Below, piece by piece: positions 1-8,225 of a DNA stretch of 64,000 bases (the stretch's first letter is position 1; each line of letters begins with the position of its first letter). Location of the stretch: positions 620,001 through 684,000 of the forward strand of contig NZ_VXDC01000001.1 of NCBI RefSeq assembly GCF_008711285.1, written 5' to 3'. The position numbers and the translations under genes were made by a program. The notes below the pieces were generated by a model. It was not told the origin of the DNA, did not search any database, and saw only the letters and a program-made list of their open reading frames with translations. The stretch comes from Roseibium aquae. Its GTDB lineage: Bacteria > Pseudomonadota > Alphaproteobacteria > Rhizobiales > Stappiaceae.

Positions 1-192
1 CCCATGTTCTGGCGTTACCTTACCCATCTACGGGGAGGCCGCATGATCGCGGCCCAAATCTTTTGCAGATATCCCCATCCAGGGCTCAAGGCCTGAGAAC
101 AGATCTTCCTGTCCGAAGCCGTTGCGCCCTTATACTTTCAGTATACACGAAATTGCGGGAAACAATTGTGAAATTATTTGCGCGTTGCAGCG
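1..192. other. Gene-free left edge with a short palindrome
   Basis: I see no coding region here on either strand. The one clear structure is the inverted repeat TATACT-TTC-AGTATA at 131-145. It could serve as a small operator or as a -10 element on either strand. The stretch lies just past the end of miaA, so it may hold the promoter of a gene left of the window. Confidence 0.5.
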
Positions 193-1167
193 TCATTCGT
201 TTTGCGATGCAGTGTAAATGCAGAGGTTGAGGACGGGATCCTCGGTGGTCCATGTCTCAGGGTGCATCCGGTGCCACTGCGGCATCTGGTTGCGAAACCA
301 GGTGTCCTGCCGCTTGGCATATTGGCGGGTGGCGACGGTGATGCGCTCATGCGTCTCTTCCTCGCTCGCCCGGCCTTCGATCATGTCCCTGATTTCCTTC
401 ACCCCAATGGCCCGCATGGCCGGCAGGGCCGGGTCCAGCTTTCTGGCCAGAAGCCGGTCCACTTCCCGGCATCCTTCCGGTCCGGTCATCAGCTCTGCCC
501 GGGCCGCGATCCGGGCGTGCAGCCAGGGGCGCGAGGGCGCGAGAACGAGCGGAACGCACCGCGCCAATGGCAGGAGCGGACGGGGTGTGGCCGTCGTCTG
601 CCAGTCGGAGATCGGGCGCCCTGTCGACAGGACAACCTCCAAGGCGCGGGTCAGGCGCTGAAGATCGGCGAGCGTGTCCGCGCCGGACGGATCATGTTTT
701 GCCAGCGCAGTGCGGACCGCGTCCGGTCCACCGTCCGCGGCCAGCTTCCGGCAGTCCGCCCGAATCGCCGGATCGATCTCCGGCATTTCGGCGAAACCTT
801 CGGTGAGCGCTTTAAAGTAAAGGCCGGTCCCGCCGACCAGAATCGGCCGCCGGCCCTCCTGTTGGACGGCCTCCATGATGCGTTCGGCATCGCGCAACCA
901 TGCGCCGGTCGAATAGCTTTGGTCAGCCGGAACCGTTCCGTAAAGCCGATGCGGGGCCCGGGCCATATCCGCGGGGGTGGGCCGGGCCGTGACCACGCAA
1001 AGGTCGCTGTAGACCTGCATGCTGTCGGCGTTGATCACGGTGCCGTGCAACAGTTCCGCCAGAGACACGGCCAATGCCGACTTGCCGCTCGCAGTCGGTC
1101 CGGCTATCAGGATGGGATCGAGGGCCGAAAGTGTTTGGTCGGTCAGGTGTCCCAGGGTTGCTTGCAT
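193..1167 (-). CDS. miaA: tRNA dimethylallyltransferase MiaA
   Basis: MiaA transfers the dimethylallyl group of DMAPP to N6 of A37 in tRNAs that read UNN codons; it acts in the cytosol. The 324-residue product has the P-loop GPTASGKS at about residues 23-30, followed by the family segment INADSMQVYSDL, and it has normal family length. The reading frame continues upstream, but homology begins just before the P-loop, so I chose the ATG at 1165-1167. The AAGG before it sits only about 2 nt from the start, which is weak. This ATG lies on the same CATG as the start of the divergent serB. Confidence 0.95.
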   Translation of the reverse strand: MQATLGHLTDQTLSALDPILIAGPTASGKSALAVSLAELLHGTVINADSMQVYSDLCVVTARPTPADMARAPHRLYGTVPADQSYSTGAWLRDAERIMEAVQQEGRRPILVGGTGLYFKALTEGFAEMPEIDPAIRADCRKLAADGGPDAVRTALAKHDPSGADTLADLQRLTRALEVVLSTGRPISDWQTTATPRPLLPLARCVPLVLAPSRPWLHARIAARAELMTGPEGCREVDRLLARKLDPALPAMRAIGVKEIRDMIEGRASEEETHERITVATRQYAKRQDTWFRNQMPQWHRMHPETWTTEDPVLNLCIYTASQNE

Positions 1168-2056
1168 GTCCTTAATCGCCACTTTGGTCTGCCGTCCGGC
1201 GGATCGTGCCGTTGATGCCGCGCTTCTTGCCCGCGCCGCAAGTGCCTTGGGTGAGGCGGGAGAGCCGGATATTCTCAGCCCCGGCGTTGCCGCGGATCTG
1301 CCATTCGCCGCCTCGGATGCCGCGGCCGCCGATCGACAGGTGAGGGCCGCATTGTCGGGTGCTCCGGTCGACGTCTTTGTGCAGTCCGCGCGGGGGCGGC
1401 GCAAGCGGTTGCTGATCGCGGACATGGATTCCACCATGATTCGACAGGAATGCATCGACGAATTGGCAGCGGAACTCGGCCTGAAAGAGCAGATTTCGGG
1501 GATCACCGAACGGGCCATGCGCGGCGAGATCGCATTCGAGCCTGCCCTTCGGGAGCGGGTGGCCTTGTTGAAAGGTCTGGCCGTGTCGAAGATCGAGACG
1601 GTTCTCAACAGCCGAATCCAACTGATGCCGGGCGGGCGCACGCTGGTGCAGACCATGAAGGCCAATGGCGCTTACTGCGCGCTGGTGTCCGGTGGGTTCA
1701 CCCGGTTCACTGGCCCGGTCGCCAGCATGATCGGCTTTGACGAGAATCAGGCGAATGTCCTGCTCGAAGAACAAGGTGTCTTGACCGGTGCGGTTACCGA
1801 GCCGATTCTTGGACGCGAGGCAAAGCGCACCCGCCTGAAAGCGCTTGTCGCGGAACGGCAATTGGACATGTCCGAGACCCTTGCGGTCGGGGACGGTGCG
1901 AACGATCTGGCGATGCTGGAAACCGCTGGGCTTGGCGTCGCCTACCGGGCAAAACCCGCGGTCGCCGAAGCGGCCGATGCGCGCGTCGATCACGGCGACC
2001 TCACCGCGCTTCTGTTTCTGCAAGGATACCGCGAATCCGAATTCGTGTTGGGTTAG
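1166..2056 (+). CDS. serB: Phosphoserine phosphatase SerB
   Basis: SerB is a haloacid dehalogenase (HAD) family enzyme that removes phosphate from O-phosphoserine in the last step of serine synthesis. The 296-residue product has a poorly conserved N-terminal part (about 1-75), then the nucleophile motif DMDST, the motif-II serine in LVSGGFTRF, and GDGANDLAML for Mg2+ binding. The start MSLIATL matches alphaproteobacterial relatives and has AGGG 8 nt upstream. The frame is open further upstream, but that part mirrors miaA. The ATG at 1166 overlaps the miaA start by two bases. Another serine gene, serA, lies about 4 kb away. Confidence 0.95.
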   Translation: MSLIATLVCRPADRAVDAALLARAASALGEAGEPDILSPGVAADLPFAASDAAAADRQVRAALSGAPVDVFVQSARGRRKRLLIADMDSTMIRQECIDELAAELGLKEQISGITERAMRGEIAFEPALRERVALLKGLAVSKIETVLNSRIQLMPGGRTLVQTMKANGAYCALVSGGFTRFTGPVASMIGFDENQANVLLEEQGVLTGAVTEPILGREAKRTRLKALVAERQLDMSETLAVGDGANDLAMLETAGLGVAYRAKPAVAEAADARVDHGDLTALLFLQGYRESEFVLG

Positions 2057-2071
2057 AGGATCTCCTGACGG

Positions 2072-2095
2072 GATTGAATCGCTTCGCGATCAATC
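2072..2095. terminator. Stem-loop after serB, between convergent genes
   Basis: GATTG-A-ATCGC, loop TTC, then GCGAT-CAATC form ten base pairs with one bulged A. The hairpin lies between the convergent serB and pdxJ and could protect or end both transcripts. No T tract follows on either side, so intrinsic termination is uncertain. It might also be a dispersed palindromic repeat. Confidence 0.4.
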
Positions 2096-2203
2096 GCGCC
2101 GGGGAAGAGGCTCCAGCACTGTGAAATTGCGCTGGAGCAGGCAGTCTCGGCTTGCATTGCGCCCGCTGCCGTCCCGGTTGGCACCCTTGGTCGGTTCTGC
2201 CGC

Positions 2204-2953
2204 TCAAACCTCGCCCATCGCCTTGCGGAACCGGGTGACGCTTTCAGCGAACCCGTGGATCAGGGCATCGGCGGTAAACCCGTGGCCGATCGACATTTCC
2301 CGGATGAAGGGCGCGCGGGCGATCAGCGCGGGGATGTTGCCGACGGTCAGATCGTGACCGGCATTCACCCCCAGACCGGCCGCCCGGGCGGCTTCGGCGG
2401 TCGCAACGATCTTGTCGAGTTCCTTTGCCGCGCGGCCGGGATCGTCGTGGCAGGCGCCATACGGGCCGGTGTAGATTTCAATCCGCTCCGCCCCGAGGCG
2501 GGCTGCCTCAGCCGGGGCGGTGGGGTCCGGATCGCAGAAAAGGGACACGGTGACTGCCCAGTCCTTGGCCTTGGCAATCGCCGCTTCGAGGTCTGAGATG
2601 TCGCGGTCGAACCGCCAGCCGTGGTCGGATGTTGTCTGGTCCGGATCGTCGGGAACAAACAGGACCTGATCCGGCCGCGCGGCTTCCACCAAATCCAGAA
2701 AATCGGGCGACGGGTAGCCCTCGAGGCACAATTCCTTGTTCGGGAACCGGTCCTCGATCAGCTCGGCCAGGTCGTGCACATCTGTCTTGCGGATGTGGCG
2801 CTCGTCGGGACGCGGGTGCACGGTGATGCCCTTGGCCCCGGCCTCCATGGCGATGGCGGCAAGCCCGGTGACGCTTGGCCAGGGCAGGTTCCGGCGGTTG
2901 CGAAGCATGGCAACGGCATTGACGTTCACTGACAGGCGCGAGACTGAAGACAT
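2204..2953 (-). CDS. pdxJ: Pyridoxine 5'-phosphate synthase PdxJ
   Basis: PdxJ condenses 1-deoxyxylulose 5-phosphate with 3-amino-2-oxopropyl phosphate to make pyridoxine 5'-phosphate, the ring-closing step of the DXP-dependent vitamin B6 route. The 249-residue TIM-barrel protein shows the N-terminal strand LSVNVNAVAMLRNRR, the phosphate-site HPRPDERHI, and the C-terminal NAGHDLT and EMSIGHGF motifs. I placed the start at MSSVSRLSVN because the 21 upstream residues in the open frame do not look like the family. It converges with serB and is probably transcribed alone. Confidence 0.93.
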   Translation of the reverse strand: MSSVSRLSVNVNAVAMLRNRRNLPWPSVTGLAAIAMEAGAKGITVHPRPDERHIRKTDVHDLAELIEDRFPNKELCLEGYPSPDFLDLVEAARPDQVLFVPDDPDQTTSDHGWRFDRDISDLEAAIAKAKDWAVTVSLFCDPDPTAPAEAARLGAERIEIYTGPYGACHDDPGRAAKELDKIVATAEAARAAGLGVNAGHDLTVGNIPALIARAPFIREMSIGHGFTADALIHGFAESVTRFRKAMGEV

Positions 2954-3240
2954 CGGGTTTCGATCCGGGATAGACGCTGAGAAGGGCAAGGCGGCCGTTG
3001 GACGGCGCCACGGCACAAAGTGGTCGAAATCGCGTTGATGTCAAACGTGAATTCGTCTGGAGGCGGCGATTTGCGCCGATCCCGAAAGGTGGGGGCGAGG
3101 GCAACGGCCCGGCAACCCGGCGCATGCTGCCGGGTCTGGCCCGGGTGCGCTTTCCTTCCAACTCCGGCAGGCCAGCGCGGTATCATGCCCGCGTGGCCAG
3201 GATCCTGTTCTGGCGCAATTCCGGCCTTTTGGCCCGCCGA

Positions 3241-4299
3241 CTATATCTGACTGGTCGACGCGATCTTCGATTCCCAGAAAGCTATCAAGGACTTCACATT
3301 TCCCATGCTGGCCGTAACCACGCCGGAGTCCGCCTCAGTCGCGGTATTGCGCACGCTCACCGCATCGGAGCGTGCGCGGGTGGCAACCGTTTCGGTTTCA
3401 ACGGCGGCGGCTTTCGTTTTTGACAGCCACGCCTTGATTTCCTTGCCCGTGGTCGTGCATTCGAACGCTGTGACACCGACATCGAACAGCTTGATGTCGA
3501 TGTCGAGCGCAGTGTAGATGTTCAAAGACGCGCTGGCTGTGTAGGTGAAGCCGACGCCAAAGTAAAAACCAACATTTGTGCCGCGGAAGATGGTGAGATT
3601 GTCGCCCCAGATATCTTCGAAATTGTCCGCTCTCATGATTGTGGAGTTGGTTTCGGTGATATCGGCCGTGCTGGTCCCGTTTACTTTGAGATAGAGGGAT
3701 TTACCCTCGATAAAGACATCGGACTTGCCTTCGTCGGATATAATTTCGATGCCCTTGCTTCCCGATGAGTTCTCAGAGGCTGGTTGATACGTGTCGTTCG
3801 TGTCGACACCCGAGCGCAGGCTGATCTTCTTGCCGGATTTGACCGTGAATTTGTCGCCGGTCCGGTTGTCTATGGGCCCGTCATTGGCGACCAGCTTTAT
3901 ATTGTCGTTCGAATGCAAGTGGATTTGATCGGTCGCGTGGATGTAGATCCGCTCCGCTGACCGCACAAGGATCCGTCCATCGCAGGCAAGAGTGATCCCG
4001 CGGCTCTCAGCGCCATTCGGGCCGCTGGATTTTTGAAGTATGCCAGCCTGTGTCTCATCCGCGATGTGCTGTGCCGGGTAAAAGCCGGACATGTTTTCCT
4101 GGCTGGCCGATGCGTTTTCCTCGATCTCCGAATAGGCCCCAAGCCGGAACAACACACCCGGAGGAGAATGCGGGTCAGGGGGCGTGTTTTCCTCGGAATG
4201 CGCAGGAATATAGAAATAGATGTACCGATTTGTGTGCGCCGGAGCGTTGGCTGGCACCACGTCGTTCTGAACGTCTGAGCCGCTGTCGGTGTTCGTCAC
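3241..4299 (-). CDS. Orphan protein with spike/beta-helix-like core
   Basis: I do not recognise this 352-residue protein with certainty. No signal peptide is visible. The N-terminal 80 residues are proline/asparagine-rich. Residues of about 100-165 are short alternating beta repeats (GRILVRSAERIYIHATDQIH and similar), which resemble the beta-prism needle of VgrG or phage spike proteins. A further beta-rich segment (about 205-265) has aromatic residues, and the C-terminus is an Ala/Thr-rich helix. The GTG at 4297-4299 has AAGGAGAGG just upstream, so I prefer it to the GTG 18 bases earlier. Asn/Ser/Thr-rich composition sets it apart from its neighbours and suggests transfer. No secretion-system genes lie nearby. 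Confidence 0.6.
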   Translation of the reverse strand: MTNTDSGSDVQNDVVPANAPAHTNRYIYFYIPAHSEENTPPDPHSPPGVLFRLGAYSEIEENASASQENMSGFYPAQHIADETQAGILQKSSGPNGAESRGITLACDGRILVRSAERIYIHATDQIHLHSNDNIKLVANDGPIDNRTGDKFTVKSGKKISLRSGVDTNDTYQPASENSSGSKGIEIISDEGKSDVFIEGKSLYLKVNGTSTADITETNSTIMRADNFEDIWGDNLTIFRGTNVGFYFGVGFTYTASASLNIYTALDIDIKLFDVGVTAFECTTTGKEIKAWLSKTKAAAVETETVATRARSDAVSVRNTATEADSGVVTASMGNVKSLIAFWESKIASTSQI

Positions 4300-4753
4300 A
4301 GTCCTCTCCTTTTCCACATCGATGCCTGCATACCGGAGCGGTCAACCCCTCCAATCCGCTGAGGGTACAGGAAAAGGGGCTGGATTGTCGCTTGGGAAGA
4401 CCGCTTCTTGTTGGAAAAGACCTAAGTTTTCCTATCGCGTTCAATATCTTGGATTGTAGCTGGCAAAACTTCATCCAGATCGTGTGCGCTGCTTCCGAAA
4501 GACGAAAGACGAAAGACGAAAGACGAAAGGCGGGCGGCCGGGTACCGCGAGCGCATGAGGACCTGTTCGCCATGGATACGGATCCTGAAGGCGGCCGCGA
4601 ACCGGTTTTCGCGTTGAGTGCGCGGTTGCGCCGGGCCATCCTTGCAAGCGACTGGATAGGCGCTTTGCCGCCGGATTGGCCGGAAGTGTACTCGCCAACT
4701 GGGATTATCCGGTCTAGTGTGCTGTTATCAAACCTGTCTCACCGGCAAATTGC
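4300..4753. other. Intergenic region, 454 bases
   Basis: No convincing gene on either strand. It must hold the promoters of the flanking divergent genes (the spike-like protein and the diguanylate cyclase), although I cannot assign -35/-10 elements. Its only striking structure is the heptamer repeat listed separately. Confidence 0.4.
4501..4528. repeat. Tandem heptamer GACGAAA x4
   Basis: Four perfect copies of GACGAAA lie head to tail, and the imperfect copy TCCGAAA comes immediately before them. Seven-base units with no open frame through them suggest a non-coding array whose copy number may vary by replication slippage. Confidence 0.9.
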
Positions 4754-6016
4754 ATGGCAGAACTCACGAATACCGCGCTCCTGCTGGGGCAAGCGGTTCT
4801 TTATTTCACAGTTATGATGATGCTTCTCCATGCCCGCAGGTCCATCGGGATCGGCGTGTTCATGTGCGCGCTGGGGACGATGCACTTCCTGGAGACCTAT
4901 CTCGCCTCCGTCTTTTATGTCGCGATGCCCTTCGGGGCCGTTTCTCCGGGCTCGGCCGTGCTGTTCGCTGGCAAACTCATGATGCTCCTCCTGCTGTATA
5001 TCCGCGAGGACGCGGTGGTCGCCCGGCAGCCGATTTACGGCCTGTTGTTCGGAAATTTCTTGATCGTAGGGCTTGTATTGCTCCTGCAGCATCAGGATAC
5101 CATCGCAATGGGGCCGAGCCGTCTTCCGGACATCGGTTTTGTCAACGAGATCGGCTGGCTGATGGTCTGGGGCACGGTGCTGCTCTATATCGACGCAATC
5201 GCGATCATTGTTCTGTACGAACGTCTTGGCCCCATGTTTGGCGGGCATCTCGGCTGGCGCTTTTTGGTCTGCGGCGCGGCGGTTCTGACATTCGACCAGG
5301 CCGGTTTCTATCTGGTCCTCCATCTCATGACCGGTGCGCCGTTGAGCGTGTTCATGGCCGGATGGATCGCCAAAATGTGCGCGGTCCTGATCTACACCGC
5401 TTTGTTCGTGCTCTACCTGAAGTTCTTCGATGATGAAAAGAAGTGGCTTGGAAACCGGTCCTTCAAGGACGCGTTTCAGATGCTCACCTACCGGGAGCGC
5501 TATGAGCAACTGCTGGAAGATGCCAACCGGGATGCTCTGACCGGTGCATTTCACCGCCGCCACTATGAACAGCATGCCGGAAGCTTCTTGAAGGCGAGTC
5601 TTGATGGTGGTCGGCCATTGACGATGGTTGTCATCGATATCGACTACTTCAAGGGGGTGAACGACCGGCACGGCCACCATATTGGTGACGATGTCCTCCG
5701 GCAGATCGCTAATCTGCTCAGCGCAAACCTGCGTTCCGGCGATTTCTTGTACCGGTTCGGCGGCGAGGAATTTGTCCTCCTGTGCGATCAGCTTCCAGCC
5801 GAGGCGGCCGTGTCAATGGCGGAACGCATGCGCCGGCACATTGAAAACTTCAGTGAGGCGGAACTGCCGGAACGGGTCACCGTGAGCGTGGGCGTTGCCA
5901 CCGCTCCGGAAGACGGAGCCACAATCGAAGCCTTGTTCCAGACCGCCGACAAACGCCTTTACGAAGCCAAAAGGCTCGGACGGAACCGCGTTTGCGGTCC
6001 CGTCTTCCAAGACTAG
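4754..6016 (+). CDS. Membrane-bound diguanylate cyclase (GGDEF)
   Basis: The enzyme makes cyclic di-GMP from two GTP. The 420-residue protein has an N-terminal part (about 1-225) of six or seven hydrophobic segments and a C-terminal GGDEF domain (about 255-420). The active site is GGEEF in YRFGGEEFVLL, with DALTGAFHRRH at the domain entry. An RSGD motif sits five residues before GGEEF, which is the RxxD inhibitory site, so product feedback inhibition is likely. The membrane part resembles integral-membrane sensor modules seen on other cyclases; its ligand is unknown. There is no clear ribosome binding site, but the ATG fits the first membrane segment. Confidence 0.88.
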   Translation: MAELTNTALLLGQAVLYFTVMMMLLHARRSIGIGVFMCALGTMHFLETYLASVFYVAMPFGAVSPGSAVLFAGKLMMLLLLYIREDAVVARQPIYGLLFGNFLIVGLVLLLQHQDTIAMGPSRLPDIGFVNEIGWLMVWGTVLLYIDAIAIIVLYERLGPMFGGHLGWRFLVCGAAVLTFDQAGFYLVLHLMTGAPLSVFMAGWIAKMCAVLIYTALFVLYLKFFDDEKKWLGNRSFKDAFQMLTYRERYEQLLEDANRDALTGAFHRRHYEQHAGSFLKASLDGGRPLTMVVIDIDYFKGVNDRHGHHIGDDVLRQIANLLSANLRSGDFLYRFGGEEFVLLCDQLPAEAAVSMAERMRRHIENFSEAELPERVTVSVGVATAPEDGATIEALFQTADKRLYEAKRLGRNRVCGPVFQD

Positions 6017-6044
6017 GCGCTCAGTGACGGCCAGCTTGTGCTCT

Positions 6045-7289
6045 CTAGACCCTGTTCAACAACCGGGCGCGGATTGTGTTGGGCAACTCGCGGATCTCTT
6101 CCAAAATCTTGACGGGGTCTTCCACCCGGCTGTCAATGTCCACGACCACGTAGCCGATCTCCTGATGGGATTGGAGATACTGGGCGCAGATGTTCAGATC
6201 GTGCCGGGTGAACAGGTCGTTCAAGGTCCGCATTGCACCGGGCGCGTTGTGATGCACCTGGATGAAACGGGTGGCATCCGTGCCCTTGGGCAGTTGGACC
6301 TGCGGGAAGGCGACCGCGCCAACGGTCGATCCGACGTCTGAATACTCGACCAGACGCTTTGAGACTTCTTCGCCGATACGCGCCTGGGCCTCTTCTGTCG
6401 ACCCGCCCACATGCGGCGTGAGAATGACGTTGTCGAGACCACGCAAGGGGCTGACGAACTCATCCTTGTTGGATTTCGGCTCGACCGGGAAGACGTCGAT
6501 CGCTGCACCGCCCAGGTGGCCCGCTTTCAAGGCCTCGGCGAGAGCGTCGATATCGACCACCTTGCCGCGGGCGTTGTTGATCAGGAAAGCGCCCTTTTTC
6601 ATTTTGGCGATCTGGTCCCGGCCAAACATGTTCCGGGTTTCCGGCGTGTCGGGGACATGCAGCGAAACCACATCCGAGCTTTCGAGCAGAGCGTCCAGAC
6701 TCTCGGCGGGCATCACATTGCCATGCTGCAGCTTGTCGATCGTATCGAAGTAGATGACGCGCAGGCCCATCGCCTCAGCGAGGTTTGACAACTGCGTTCC
6801 GATATTGCCGTAACCCACGATGCCAAGCGTTTTTCCCCTGACTTCGTGGGAACCGGTGGCCGTCTTCATCCACTTGCCCTGATGGGCGGCGGAAGACTTC
6901 GAAAACACGCCGCGGAAGAGCATGACAATCTCCGCGATCGTCAATTCGGCCACAGAGCGCGTGTTGGAAAAAGGCGCATTGAAGACCGGAATGCCGCGGA
7001 TCAGCGTGGATTCCAGATTGACCTGGTTTGTGCCCACCGAAAAGCAGCCGACGGCGACCAATGTATTGGTCGCGGCAAGCACCTCTTCCGTGACCTGCGT
7101 GCGCGAGCGGATGCCGAGCATCTGCACGTCCTGCAGTTTCTCGATCAAGGCATCCTGCTCCAGGGCGTGGGGCAGAACCTCGACATTCGTGTAGCCGGCC
7201 TTTTCAAGAACGGTTTGCGCCGTGGGGGAAATCCCTTCAAGCAGGAGCCAGCGGATCTGGTTTTTCGGCCGGGACAGACCATGCATCAT
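6045..7289 (-). CDS. serA: D-3-phosphoglycerate dehydrogenase SerA
   Basis: SerA oxidises 3-phosphoglycerate to 3-phosphohydroxypyruvate with NAD, the committed step of serine synthesis. The 414-residue product is of the short E. coli type. It has the substrate-loop segment FNAPFSNTRSVAEL, the nucleotide fold GIVGYGNIGTQLS, the catalytic region RGKVVDIDAL and PHVGGSTEEAQ, and a C-terminal ACT domain (about 340-414) for serine feedback. The start is one of two adjacent ATG codons at 7284-7289. The frame is open about 30 codons further upstream, but those residues have no counterpart in the family. The gene stands alone. Confidence 0.95.
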   Translation of the reverse strand: MMHGLSRPKNQIRWLLLEGISPTAQTVLEKAGYTNVEVLPHALEQDALIEKLQDVQMLGIRSRTQVTEEVLAATNTLVAVGCFSVGTNQVNLESTLIRGIPVFNAPFSNTRSVAELTIAEIVMLFRGVFSKSSAAHQGKWMKTATGSHEVRGKTLGIVGYGNIGTQLSNLAEAMGLRVIYFDTIDKLQHGNVMPAESLDALLESSDVVSLHVPDTPETRNMFGRDQIAKMKKGAFLINNARGKVVDIDALAEALKAGHLGGAAIDVFPVEPKSNKDEFVSPLRGLDNVILTPHVGGSTEEAQARIGEEVSKRLVEYSDVGSTVGAVAFPQVQLPKGTDATRFIQVHHNAPGAMRTLNDLFTRHDLNICAQYLQSHQEIGYVVVDIDSRVEDPVKILEEIRELPNTIRARLLNRV

Positions 7290-7389
7290 GGGAAAGCACT
7301 CTTTCGTTTGGCGGCATCGGATGGACGGCAGGGTACGGATGGAAACCGGAAGCGGCCACAGAGAACGGAGCCATCCCTGCCGCAATGCA

Positions 7390-7490
7390 ACACGCTTCGT
7401 CGTATAGGGACTAAAGCGTGTCGCGTCTAGAGCATCACCTGAACTGACTGTATAGCCGCACGTTCAATCTGATCCGGACAACATGCTCTA
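7390..7490. repeat. Two nested inverted repeats upstream of serA
   Basis: ACACGCTT (7390-7397) pairs with AAGCGTGT (7414-7421), and TAGAGCAT (7428-7435) pairs with ATGCTCTA (7483-7490). The second pair encloses 47 bases. The AGAGCAT...ATGCTCT edges resemble the palindromic intergenic repeats common in Hyphomicrobiales. Within the 339-base gap between ilvH and serA this is the only structure I can see. Confidence 0.55.
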
Positions 7491-7628
7491 ACACATTAAA
7501 AATACGAGCAATTTGTCCCGGTCAGATTGTAGCGCGCGGCTCCAACCCGACCGGGAATTACTCTGGGCTGAAGTGCATCGCAAACCGCTTTACATTCGCC
7601 CGTCAAACGGGCGGTGCCCCGGCGATCC

Positions 7629-8201
7629 TTACAGACCTTCGGGTCCGCGCTGGACGGCAGCGACGCCGGTGCGGGACACTTCGACAAGGCCAAGTGGCTT
7701 CATGATGGAAATGAACTGCTCCACCTTGTTGGTCCGGCCCGTGATTTCGAAGACGAAATGGTCGGTCGTCGCATCGATCACGGTGGCCCGGAAGGCATCG
7801 CCCAGACGCAGGGCCTCCAGCCGCTTCTCGCCCGTTCCGGCGACCTTCACCAGGGCCAGTTCGCGCTCCAGCGGCTTGTCCTGACTGGCCTGCCGGGCCT
7901 GAACGGTCAGGTCCGTCACGCGGTGAACCGGAACCAGCCGGTCCAATTGATGGCGGATCTGTTCAATCACCATCGGCGTTCCCGTGGTGACAATCGTGAT
8001 CCGGGACAGGTGCTTTTCGTGCTCTGTTTCGGAAACGGTCAGGCTGTCGATGTTGTAGCCGCGTCCGGAAAACAGTCCGATGACCCGGGCAAGAACGCCC
8101 GGCTCGTTGTCGACGATCACGGAAAGCGTGTGGGTTTCCCGCTCATCTCCCACTTCGGCGAGAAAGTAGGCGGATGGCGCGGAGAGGTTCTGTGCGTTCA
8201 T
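7629..8201 (-). CDS. ilvH: Acetolactate synthase small subunit
   Basis: This is the regulatory subunit of acetohydroxyacid synthase. It activates the catalytic subunit and confers valine feedback. The 190-residue product has an N-terminal ACT domain (TLSVIVDNEPGVLARVIGLF, about residues 25-44, continuing into GYNIDSLTVSET) and the C-terminal domain usual in this family. It follows ilvI by 24 bases on the same strand, so the two are co-transcribed and share the upstream attenuator. Confidence 0.95.
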   Translation of the reverse strand: MNAQNLSAPSAYFLAEVGDERETHTLSVIVDNEPGVLARVIGLFSGRGYNIDSLTVSETEHEKHLSRITIVTTGTPMVIEQIRHQLDRLVPVHRVTDLTVQARQASQDKPLERELALVKVAGTGEKRLEALRLGDAFRATVIDATTDHFVFEITGRTNKVEQFISIMKPLGLVEVSRTGVAAVQRGPEGL

Positions 8202-8225
8202 TGTTCTTGTCCTTTGTCTCGACGC

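Noticed and set aside
131..145. Promoter for miaA or serB in the left palindrome
   Set aside because: It lies downstream of miaA and about 1 kb from serB, so it cannot serve either gene.
4501..4528. CRISPR-like array
   Set aside because: The units are seven bases with no spacers, and no cas genes are present.
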